From contig JBBELK010000329.1 of the NCBI GenBank assembly GCA_037783545.1, positions 4,788,501 through 4,852,500 on the forward strand: a stretch of DNA of 64,000 nucleotides. The letters are read 5' to 3'. The translations under genes were made by a program, and so were the position numbers. How positions within the stretch are numbered: position 1 is the stretch's first letter; each line of letters opens with the position of its first letter. The notes below the pieces were generated by a model. It did not search any database. It saw nothing but the letters and a program-made list of their open reading frames with translations, and was not told where the DNA came from. The DNA comes from Henricia sp. BOLD:AAB3569 (Eukaryota > Echinodermata > Asteroidea > Spinulosida > Echinasteridae). Positions 18,490-30,500 of this stretch are shown here, piece after piece.

Positions 18490-20940
18490 CGGTTAAAGAC
18501 GACCTCCTTTGTTATAAAAAGTACAAAACAGAATAGTACAAAGTCTGACGTATTTGTCGACACTTGCTCTACTCTAAGCAACGGAATACCATGCACGGGA
18601 ATCTGGAATTAACGCCAACAATAATGTGCGAGGAGATGATAATCGCAAAGGTTGGTTTTCTGTAGAAAAATCAAATTTTCACCTTCAAAAATTGCATTCA
18701 TGCGCACGCGCAGCTCCCTCCGTTGTCGCGCTTACGCACGTACCGCTCATGTCGTAATTTTGTGCATTACTTTATGCAGTAGGCCTAATTTTAATCATTT
18801 ATTTAGCCTGTCTCAGAAATGCAACATCTGCGACAGAATTGCAAGTGGAAAGTATACTTAAAATTTGATGTCCTGTTGATTCCAGGAGGTAATTTCATTC
18901 AAATCTTTGTTCAATGCATACGGAAAAAATACCATTTAAAAAACACAATTCGGAAAGGTTACCATGCACAGACAGCCTCTGAGACCCCATGCGCTAAACC
19001 TATGGGACAACTCTAAAAAATTCAAGTTTTTACTTAGTAGTAGGCCTAGACCCTAAATTCATGACACTTTTCCCTCCTTATTTTGCGTTTTTATCATCAA
19101 ACTAACATTTTTGCTAACATTTATGTGATAATGTCATAACAACGGGATTAGGAATCCACCTAAATTATGAAATAATGCCCTCTATCGCTCGATTCTTAAT
19201 TCCGGTACCCAATTTATAAATATGTCATGGATGCTTGTGTTCTGTGTTATGTTGCTTGACCTTAGACTAGCTCCGGTCAGCTGGCGGGTACGGGTACACA
19301 CGCAAGTTTTCAGTTCCGTTGGGAAATTTTATACTTTTACTCACAATGTCAATGCACTCAAGTCTTGTTATTTTTTTTATAAAGTTTGACTCGTGTTTTA
19401 CAAATGATACAGTGAAAGGGTAACTGTGTGTCATTTGGACAAATAAAATTAAAAATTTGTTTGTTTTTTTGTGCTTAATATAGCCTACTCTGTATTCTTG
19501 TGAATAAAACAGTAGAACAGCCGTGTTATTAACAAAATAATTCATAAGCATAGGCTTTCGTAGCAACAACTATTTCATCAGATGCAATGAAGACGGGACG
19601 AACTGTGGTGTAACTTTGAGTAGACTGGCAACAAGTCTAGTAAATCATGGCTGTCAGACAAAAATATGAGTAAATCCTGGTCGGGTTTACTGGACCTTCA
19701 AATACCTAGAATGTTGTCGGGATTCTATTAATTTAGGGATTCAAGCGTAAAAACAACTAATGTGGAAGATAAACTGAAAATAATGTCTTGAAAGCATGTA
19801 GGACAATCACGCCTGTGAACACGTCAACAAATTTACAAATAGGCCTACCACAACTAAATTGAGATTCCTAGTTACGGTGTAACAAATTTGTAAATTTGGA
19901 GATTCCTAAAAAGACCTAATCGCGTTGCAACATCCCTGCATGGTAATGACCGCTCCCCCCTCCCCCCCCCCCCCCCCCAAAAAAAGTTTAGTAGCCTACA
20001 ACTAAGTCCACGGACATGACGGACTTGTCACATTAACGATCAATTTGTTTTTAAAACAGAGTCAGACAGTTTGTTCGGTAAATTATTTGGAGTCAACATG
20101 GTGTCTGTACATATGTCATGGTACAGACGAGTTGTCCACACGCACGACCGGCCACAATGCCGTACTACTACGACTATGCAGCACGGACCTAGCCTGGCCT
20201 GTCACTCTCAGTGTCCCGCCTGTCGTCCACTGCCTGCCGACTGCCGGACCGTACCGTGTACCGTACTGTTGACTGTCGCTGGCGCTGCTGCTGTACCGGC
20301 CGGGTACCGTCAGCCCGTCGACTTTCATGACTTTTCCACTGCCCAAATTAACACAAAATTACTACACAGAGAATAAAATCTTACCCTTCTCCCGAAAAAC
20401 CACAAGAGCCACTTTTACTGGGAGTATAAAAATGCTGATATTAACGTTAGGGAGCCATCAAATTGACGACGATATTACGAGAAATAGCCCAAGCGCGCTA
20501 AATGGTGACTACATTGTCGCGCCAAAACAAGAGATGTACTTTTCACAACTCAAATAACATGTAATTCGGCTCTCGGAAAAATTCTACGCCGGTCCATTTT
20601 AACAAGTGTGGCTTGCTCTGAAAGAATAAAAATTCAAAATTTTCAGTGTTTAGGACATACTCATCCTTATCTAGTAAATTGTATGCTTCTGTTTGGCCAA
20701 AATAGACTGAAAAGAGAGATAGATGTCACAAAGGAAACTCTTTGTTGACGCGTATGAATACAATATGGCGTCCTCCATTAATTTTCACTGGATGTTTCGG
20801 CTGTAGGCTACTATAGTATGCATAGCATAGGCCTAGGACTTGAATGAGAATGACACCATTTATTGGAAAAAGATAACCCCCACACGCGCCTACCTCTTTC
20901 TGGACATGTATTGAAAGTGTAGCCAATATCTTGCCCTTTT
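18490..20940. other. NIPBL: Intergenic or NIPBL 5'UTR/intron 1 region without recognised coding exon
   Basis: Any NIPBL 5'UTR exon should lie here. A GC-richer block at about 20140-20320 (many CCGTAC and GCCTGC motifs) is the only compositionally distinct stretch. There is a C homopolymer of 17 at 19962-19978. I saw no open frame with recognisable similarity. Confidence 0.4.
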
Positions 20941-20994
20941 ACTTTGGAAAAGTACAGTTGTAATCAAACTTCTTTCGTTTTTTTCCCTTGGGAG

Positions 20995-21225
20995 TCAGAG
21001 GGGCGGGGCCATTGGTTGATTCCGTGGGGGTGTCCCATTTCACACACGAACGGAGAAGTAAAAACCTTATTGATCACAAGTAAACTATTCTTAGACAATA
21101 GTATAAAAGAATTGCTCTTTAAAGATACAAAACTCTTGGATAGCGAAGTTAATATGCTTTTAAATCTTTCAATTTTAAAATAAAGCCCCCACGGTTCTCT
21201 GACTTTGACCCCGCCCACATTAAGG
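20995..21225. promoter_or_regulatory. Probable divergent promoter between NIPBL and EIF2D
   Basis: GGGGCGGGGCCATTGGTTGA at 21000-21019 combines an Sp1-type GC box with an inverted CCAAT box. A second GC box (CCCCGCCC) is at 21209-21216. The region lies 230-460 bp upstream of the EIF2D ATG and 2.5 kb upstream of the NIPBL ATG. No TATA box is evident. Assigning it to EIF2D is likely; shared use with NIPBL is inferred only from the head-to-head arrangement. Confidence 0.5.
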
Positions 21226-21454
21226 CACGTAAACTTGTGCAAGTCAATCGTGAAGATGATCCGCTCAATCACTCGTGGTCAGGAACTCAGGATCTAAGAC
21301 GCGCGGGACTTGGTAAAGTTTACCGACTGTGGTGCAACATCAACAGAAAAACGTGGTGTGCAGACAGTTGTCTCTTGAGTTTTTGAATGTCACTTTCATT
21401 GCATGGTCAATTTTGTTCACTTTGTAAAACTGTTTTGATCAGAATAGTTGGAGA

Positions 21455-21510
21455 ATGTTCAGGAAACCATTCCACACAAAATCAAACATTGTCATCCGAG
21501 GATCGGATAG
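21455..21510 (+). CDS. EIF2D: EIF2D exon 1 (start)
   Basis: ATG at 21455 opens MFRKPFHTKSNIVIRGSD, the counterpart of the human MFAKAFRVKSNTAIKGSD. It leaves in phase 2 at AG|GTATAT. This short exon was found by its conserved sequence. Confidence 0.95.
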
Positions 21511-24500
21511 GTATATTCCATGTTTCTCATTACTTTGGTCGAAGTTCATTTGGAGCTCCAAATGTAGCTCCAAATGTCAGATTGTACGGAATTGCATACA
21601 GATTTGATATGCTGGACAACTCGACCGTTGGTGGGTCGGGCCTCAGTGGGGGCGGGAATTAGAAGGGGTGCGGGGAGGGGTTGGGGGCATAACCTTTACA
21701 TGGCATTTGTTCACTTTACCACATTTTTAAAAGAAAATTTCGGGAACAATTTAGACATGACTCTAACGTCTGATGTCCTTTTTTTACGTACATAGGCTAG
21801 GCCTACTTCCTTTCACATGCACATTTAGTATCCAGATGACCAGACTAAATTTTTGTTGCTCTGTAATGTGACCTGGTGCATGCAGCAGGTGTAAAGAACA
21901 GAATCAATAGACGATGTGCCCTTTGTTTATATCTAAAGCGCCCTCTGTTGAAAATTGGTCGTCGTTTAATATGCGCGCGCATCCTGTTTTGCATGAATTT
22001 GGTTTGGTAATGATGCCAAAGGTCACAAAATTAAAAGACGATTTGGCATACGACCTCATTTCTTAACCAGATTTATTTAAACATGATGCGTGCGCATAAC
22101 GCCGGGCATGTTTTTGGTTTGTTGTGATGTCAGAGGGCACATCGTCTATACCATGTTTAAGGTAGGAGAGAATGGCATAAAGCAACCTGAGTGTTGGATG
22201 CAGCAATTAAGCAATTGGTGTGCACCACGTAGCAACAACAGCATAGTGTGTAGACTTTCTAAACTACACCTCCATTTGATTATGAAGAATTCACGGTGCT
22301 AGCCGTAGTGCAAATTTTACACGCAAATGGCTAATTCAATTAATCTTTTTTATTACCGAACTTGTAGGCGTAAACTACGTGCCACAATTGCTGAGCAGTT
22401 TCCACACCTAGACTCGGACCTAGTGTCGGAACTCGCTCCAAACAAAGATGACATGACTGTGATGAAGGTTATTACTCACAGCGACTACATTGTGCTCGTC
22501 TACTGTTTATTGGGCAATCCCATATTTTTCCAGATTGAAAAGACGTTATATCCGACAGGTACATGAATTATATTTAAGAGCTCATTTTAGCCTAAAATTT
22601 AGGTATAAATACAATACATCTTCGCCACTAATTCTTCCTAATATGACATGAGAAAGTCCCATAAAGTGTAAATTTAGTGAGGAAACATGAATTTAACAGT
22701 GAGAAAATTTTTAAGTTTTCCTTTGAAAACACTTTTCATGTCATGCTCCATAGACTTAGTACATGGAGTCTGAACTGGCGAGGGTGTATGGTACTTTTTT
22801 CTGAATTGAGTAGTTGATCTTGGCTTCAGACCTTGCATAACTAAACATATGAGACGGGCTTTTAAAAGTGTTTCCTCACAAAATAGTAAAATTGTCAGTC
22901 TAAAATTTGTAGAAGGTTCGCGATATGATTAATTTTTTCTCGTATTTTTGTGCTAACGTTTGTTTTAAAAAATTGCGGTTCATAAGTGGAATCGCCTAAG
23001 ACTACTGATATTGAAATTTTACCATTAACTTGCAAATTTGGGAAATAATTCCATTTACTGGTTGCCACTTATTCTCCTTAATATGACTCAATAATCACCA
23101 AAAAGCGTTAATACTTTAAAGGGAAGTGAATTTAGGATTGAAAAATATTTAACAATTTCCTTGAAAATGCTTAAAAACCATTTCTGCCATGCCCCATAGA
23201 TTTTACTCACGGCGTCTCAGTGGCGACCAGTGAACGGAATTCATGCCCAAATTTGATCTATTGCTTAAACTTTAATTATATTCCGTTTGCTTGCAGTGTA
23301 CACACTTTGGAAGCACTCCGACCTTCTGCCGTGTCTTGTAACGTGGCCGCCGGTCCTGGAGAAAATAGCTAACGGAGCAGGCAAAGTTGTTTCTTAATTC
23401 ATTGATGTTCATCGAGTTTTGTTTATTTCATTGTTCTGTTGCTCGTTTGTTTCTTTATTTGTTTGTCCATCCCTCTGTTCATTTGTAATACCGGTATTAA
23501 AAAAACAGAATAAATATTATTATTTCTTTCTGGTATTCATACCAAGGATTCCTCAATAGTGCTCATTGCACTGTCACTCGCAAGCGTGAGGAAACCCATG
23601 AAGAATTCGAATTAGAAATGACCAGAGACACCGGGGAATATCCCCTTGCTCTTCACGAAAGAATGCTCTGGGATCTTTAAAGTGCATTACCATTACCTAA
23701 CACACTGGACCAACGGCTTTTTATCCTTTCGGAAGGGATAGCACTTGTAAAAATAAGTAATTTAGTTATTATCAATATTTACACCACAGTTATCTAAATA
23801 AAAACATTTCACCATTGCTAACACATTTTAAACAGATATTACTTTTATGTTTTTTTTTTTAGCTGTTTAGTTTCGGATATTCAGCTTGCAGAATGTGAAA
23901 CTAAACATTAAAAAATTTGGTTTTAAGTCCAACACTGCTTTTGAGTAATAAGCAGAGTTTTATGTTAATCATAGTTAACGTAAAATATTCCCGTAAAAGA
24001 TTCTCAGTTTATATTTAAGTTTAACTAATAGAAGATTTTACTGTATGTGTAACTTCACAATTCGCAGATTTGATGTTACCGGGGGTCATCGTATCGCAAG
24101 ATGTGTGCTTCCCCGATGTTCGGAAAGGCCAGACTTGTGCGGTGCGCTTGGCACATAGCCAAGCCCCTGTCGCTGTCGGCCGTGCTGTCATGTCTACCAA
24201 CGACATGCTTAGCAGCGGGATGAAAGGAAAAGGCGTGCAAGTACTTCACTGTTATACAGACATGTTATGGTGAGCTTTAGAAATAAAAACACTTTTGGGC
24301 TACTTTCTTGGAGTTTGAGATGAATTATTTTTTTTTTACTTTAGTAAACATTGAGATACATAGGTGGGTGGTGCCATTGGCAGCTAATGGCAAGAGATAT
24401 CAGGGAATCCCCTTACTCAGGGAATCCCCTTACGCGTTACACAACACACTAGACCAACAGTTTTACATCCCTTCAGAAGGATGGAGCCATTGCAGTCGAG

Positions 24501-27500
24501 TGCCTTGCTCAAGGGCACAGGTACCATGGCTGTTTTCGACTGAATGTTGCGAGTCAATGACCCAAACCACTCCGCCACAGTACCCAAGCCACACTGTTGT
24601 AAATGTTCTAGTTTTATCATACAAAAATCTTGATTTTTATTGGCCATTTCTCAGGGCACATGGAGACAAATCATCCCTGCCGGAAGATGTTAATACGGAG
24701 GCCATGCCAGTTGCCGATCAGTCTAGCGCCCCGTCTGAAACGAGCACCTTGCCCGACAACAGTGAAAATACCTGTGCCGAAGAAGCTCTTTGCGTAGACG
24801 GACTTAATCTTGAAGATGGACTGGCATCCAATGCCACTGGAGGCGTGGAACTAGATGAAGAAATTGAAAGTTTGTCTCGGACAGGTAAGAAGCCAGTCCA
24901 GAATGGACCCTTTGCATGGTCGGCCATGAAGGGGCAGCCACATTGTCACCGTGCATCACGCACGAGTAGGCACTGTGTGGATTTATTGTCACATTTAAAT
25001 ATGAAAACCTGCCCCCTGTCATGGCCGCCAGTGCAAAGAGTCTATTGGCTTGGGCAAATCCTCTCTGAAGCCAATGAGAATTGGGATTCTGTCTTTTGGA
25101 GAAAAAAGATAGTTTTTGTAATTTTAGTTCCAACTTTTGTTTTGAAAATAGAATAATATTCAAATTTTAATCATGAAATCAGAATTGATTCTTAAAATGG
25201 CTTGGGCTCAGTTGGGAATAACTTATTTATTTAATTAAACGTCTGAAATTAGAATCCCTGTCGACCCTTTTTTGGGGGAGGGGTGATAGGTTCAGTTGGA
25301 TACAGAATTTTTAATAAAGAACTGACTAATTGCGAATTGCTTATTTCAATTTCTATGCAGATAAAATGGACAAGTTGTTATATGAATGTACACTGCATTG
25401 TCTGAAGTCAATGGTCAAGCCGTCCAACCTCCCTATACTGACCAGTAACTTCTATAGGTCCTACGTTGTGCCATGCTGGTAGGTATCCCTGTTGCTGTTG
25501 TGTTGTTGCAGGGCTGTAGTCGAGGTCCGGGTCCTTAGCAGGCTGAGTCCTAGTCTAAGTCTTTGTTTTAATCTGGGCTGCTTTCGAGCACGGCACCAGG
25601 GATCCCTGGTGTTCCCTGGTGCTCGCCCGAAAGCGCGTTGGTGCACCAGATGGTGACACCAATTGTTCCCGACCTCCGAGTCGTCGGGACAACTGGGAGA
25701 CATGCGCAGTTGCGCTTACTCATGCATGACTCAGCGAAAATGGCTGGCGCGTCGTAGAATAATTCTGGAAATTTGGGTTGATATTTTGAATGTTCAAGCT
25801 TCCACATCGAAACCAAATGTTGGAAATATTTTCAGGATTTATTCTCTTCAGATATCTGTGATTTATTTTGTGTAAGACCAAGATTTTATTAGTGGGGATG
25901 TAATTTCTAATGACCGTGGTGCACCAGAGATCCCGATAACGCTTTTGAGCGCTATCGTATGTACGCATGTGTGTGACGTAACGTTACCAACGCCTGGAAG
26001 CACCAGAGACGAGCGCTCGAAAGCAGCCCTTAAGTGCATTATTTTTAAGTGTCAATGATCGTGCCTATGAATCGCTGGCAGCTCATAAGTTTGCTTTACG
26101 CTAAGAAAAATATTTCTTTGGGAGGTGAAATACAGTGTTCAAAATCATTCAATTCACATTCTCAAAAACACGTTTAAAATATATTTTGGCCCCAACATAA
26201 TTTGTTATAGGCGCTTGAAATAATCTCCAGCACTCGTATTAATATACTTTTTATAAAATGGATCTTATTGTATGTATTTTTTGTTCCACTGGACTCGGAT
26301 GGACTCGGCCCACCGTCTGAATCCTTGAAAATTGGGGCTAGAGTCGGTCCGGACTTCAGTCCTACAGCGCTGGTTGTTGTTGCTGCTGTTGCCGTTTTGC
26401 TGCTGTTTCTGCTGCTACTATTTTTTCTGTTTCCGTTACTTGTGCTGCCGTTGCTATTGTTGTTTCTGCTGCTGCTGCTGCAATGATGATGATAATGATT
26501 AATTTCTCCACTGACAAATAAACATTTCTGTTGACGCCCTAAAGCCCAGAGGACCAAACCTTAGACATTAAGAAGACAAGTTACAAGAAACTGTCCAAGT
26601 TCCTTCAGAAGCTACATAGCGACGGATTGCTTAAAGTCAAAGAAGAGAAGAAAGGAGTTGACTTCATCGTAGCAGTGTACAAGGACCATCCTGAGTAAGA
26701 TAATTGTTATTAAGGCCAAACCAAATTAATGGTGCGTTTACGGTAACGACCTAAAAAAAATCCAGGTAGGTAGGTAGGAAAATAATTTTATTTTGTCTTT
26801 TTTATTTTACACTTCAGTTCATGCATTTGCGTGTTGTTTTGCAATCTTTGAAACTCACTATTAACAATATTAAACATGTTCATGTACCAAGTGTAGAAAA
26901 TGTTATGTTCGTTGGAAATTATTGCAAATAGTGCTCATTTAAAATTATTAATTTGAAAATTGACAATAAAAAGTTTGAGGTCGGCAATTTGGTCTTAAAA
27001 ATTCCAGGTAGGTCGGGTTACCGTAAACACACCATTTATTTTGTTTGGCCTAACTCTTTTTGGTGTTGAATCCAAGGATTCCTCAAAAGTGCCTGAGGCA
27101 CTGTAGCTCATAAGCCTGAAGAAACCTGTGAAGAGAAGACAATAAAGACATTCAGTTTTAGAGGTGGGAGGAAAACCCCTACACAATTCTGTAGGGGGAA
27201 ACCCATGAAATCAAACTGAGAACCCAATCCACATACTGGACGGGATTCGAACCAGAGCCACAAAGGTGGAAGGTGGGGAAAGTACCACTATGCTAATCTG
27301 ATTTTGTTGTCAGAATAAACATTTATTTGGTGCTTTGGTGCTCATAAGCGGCATAAGAATTTCCTAATCGGAGTATAGATATTTGGATCTTCGGATTTTG
27401 AGATAGTTGATTTCGTCCAACCCTAAACAGTCATTAACAGTGGTTCCTGGCCGAACATTGGCTGGTCCCCTTTTAGCTCGACATTCGTCCGTTATGTGTC

Positions 27501-30500
27501 GTATTCTGGTAGGTATAGACCTTTATCACGGTGCGGCCATCTTCCCCTTTCTCCTATTAAAATGAACGTAACCAAAGCGAGGCTTGCAGAAAAAATAGTT
27601 TGGTCCCGTTTTTAAATTGTTCCTTTCTGCTAGCTTTGTTCCTTTCTGCTACGTGGCTCTATTGTTCTCTCCCCGATCTGAAGGACAAACCTGGAAGGGT
27701 TTAGTGACAGCCTGAAACCGCCCTATGCTGCCAACTATTGCACCATGCAAAGAGGTTATTCTAAATTATCTTCTTTTGTTTTACAGCCTTCGGTCATTCG
27801 TTATTCCATCATCACACGAGAGCCCAGATGCATCTGGTACTTGTAATGACATATCGGAGACCGCAAACCAGTTTGAAGTGAGACTTTTGCACGGTGTCTC
27901 GGCCGATATGCTGCCGATACTAAAGTCATCGGGATATGGGTAATAGCTGTGTTATCGTCTTTATAAAAAAGCACTGAAATCGTCTGCATTTAACACAAAA
28001 AAACATGCATGGATTTTTCAGGGTTTTCTGACGTATTACTGCATCTATGTGGCTGGACGTTCTACAAGGCAGTTTATCAACATTATTCTGTTGTTCCTGA
28101 AATTTGTAAAAAGTTTCATCCGCAAATTGTAAAATTGGATTTTAAGAGATTGTGTTGTGATTTCGTTACAGCAAAGGAGATTGGTTAACACATGAGGATT
28201 TACGGGAGGCGGTCACCAACTACATCAGACGGAATGATCTGACCGACAAAGAAAACTCAAAGTAAGTCGTCAACATCAAAACCTTACAGAAACCCAAAAC
28301 CTTACATTCCAATAATCATACAAAACAGAGTGTGTGTGCCCTTGGGCAAGGCACTTTGCAATAAGTTGCCTCTCCACCCAGGAGTAAATGAGTACCTGCA
28401 AAGGTTGCAGCCTTTGAGCACTTGTGTCAGGCTGCAGGGGCGGATCCGGGGGTTTTGCCACCAGGGAGGGGTTTTGCCCATCAGATTTTTATGTCTGCTT
28501 GTTTCGGACAGGCGGACACGCAAAAAATGCATTACATTATATTTTTTGGTGTCGGAGCAGGGGGTTGTTTTGACCCCCAAAACCCCCCTCTGGATCCGCG
28601 CCTGGGCTGCCGGGGCTGCATACTCCCCAGGGAGTTGTGCCCGCAGACCAGGGTAATAATGTTGTAAAGCGCCATGAGTATCCTGCAGGACAGATTTTTA
28701 TTTACACTATGTGCTGTATTTTTTTGTTGCAGACTTGTGATTTTGGATGGCCCACTGCATGATGCTCTTATCAATAGGTCTGAAGGTTACGTGGAAAAAC
28801 TACGCTGGGATCAGATATTTAGCAGGCAAGTGTTCATAGTCAATCCTAATTGGTTTGAGAGAAAAACCGTAAGGACCTTATCGGAATGTGATGTACACAA
28901 TTGAAAAGGGCCCCAGTTTGTTTGTGGCCCTTCACACATTTAAAGACAGATTACATGATTGGAAAACTTTTAAAAACAGGAAAAACAGCATTACATAACT
29001 AAAGAATAATGTTGATAAACTGCCTTGTAGAAATTTCAGCCCCATAGATGCAGTAATACTTCAGAAGGGGGTCAGACAAGTCGACTCGAGACAAGTCGAC
29101 CGTATGTGCGATAAATGGAAAGACAAGTCGACCGTATGTGCGATAAATGGAAAGACAAGTCGACCGTTGAGACAAGTAAAAGGGGGGAGGTGATGGTGCT
29201 TACCCATTCAGTGACACGGCCGTTCTGGTCGACTTGTTTTTATTGTTTGAAAATAAAATATGTTATTTTAATTTCAAAATTTCAGTGTGTCTGCTAAGTT
29301 GTCTCAGCGGTCGACTTGTCTCGAGTCGAGTTGTCTCAACGGTCGACTTGTCTGACATCCCTTCAGAAAACCTGAAACATCCATGCATGGTTTTTGTGTT
29401 GAATGAATGGTAAAAAAATAAATTGTCTGCAGACATTTTTTAAAGCATCTTCAGTTGGCAATTTCTCCCACAAAGTTACCATTTTACACAGGAAAAAAAT
29501 TGTGTGGCATTTGTTACCATTGCTATCAACACTTTTAGTCGGGTTTTTCTTGTCAACTCGTGAAGTAAAATTTTAGGTAACTGCAAATGTATTGGGCTTA
29601 ATGTACTTTATTTATTAATTGGATATTCCTGGTGTTTTTCTGACAGATGCAATGGGAAAATGACAGCGGGTCATGAGGTCATTTTGAGAGGTCAAAGGTC
29701 ATCGGGTCAACTGAACATCCGGAAGGGAAAACTGCAGCCAATACAAATCAAACTGGAGAGAAAATCGGGAAACAAAAATGTAAGTTGCTGAATATTTTAA
29801 TATTTCTCCAATAACTAAAGCCCCTTTTGGCAATTGAAATATTATTTCCTGCAAATACTTTAACCTTCTCTCAAAATGGGAGCTATGAATTTAACTTGTT
29901 CTGAAAACGTAACTTAAGCCCCAAAAGGGTAGCAGATAGTCTGACAAATTTCTCAGTAACCTTTGTAACAAAGAAAGACACGTGTGGGACATCTCTGTCT
30001 GTTACATAAGATACACAGAGAATTTGTACAAGGTGGTTTTAGAGCGGTACACTACTCATAATAAGTTAGGAATATTGCTATATTGTCAATTCTGATTATT
30101 TGTTTATTCAAATGACTGTTTTCACCTATTCCTGTTACAAGGTGTGTCTGTCATGCAGATAAAATTGTCAAAATCATTTAGTATGATTAAGTGATTATTT
30201 TTAGGGATTATGACCCAGGGACCGCCGGGGTGAATGAATTCGATACAAATGTGGTCAAACGTCCATATGAGTTTGGGAAATCTTGATGCAGTGAAAATAA
30301 TTTAAGCAGAATGCATACCATCAATAAAATATCTGCATACAACCCACAATATCCCTAACTTATTGTGAGTAGTGTATTTCATAACTAATTTTGTGTATTT
30401 GTTTTGACCGAGTCTGAAGTGAAAACATTTTGCTATCTTTGTACGTACAGGTTACGGTTATTCAAAACTTGGAACCGTATGGTGTGGAGCCCAAAGACTT

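Noticed and set aside
24308-25156. 282-residue plus-strand ORF
   Set aside because: Only 24655-24884 is coding (EIF2D exon 5). The rest is R2 repeat and intron read through by chance.
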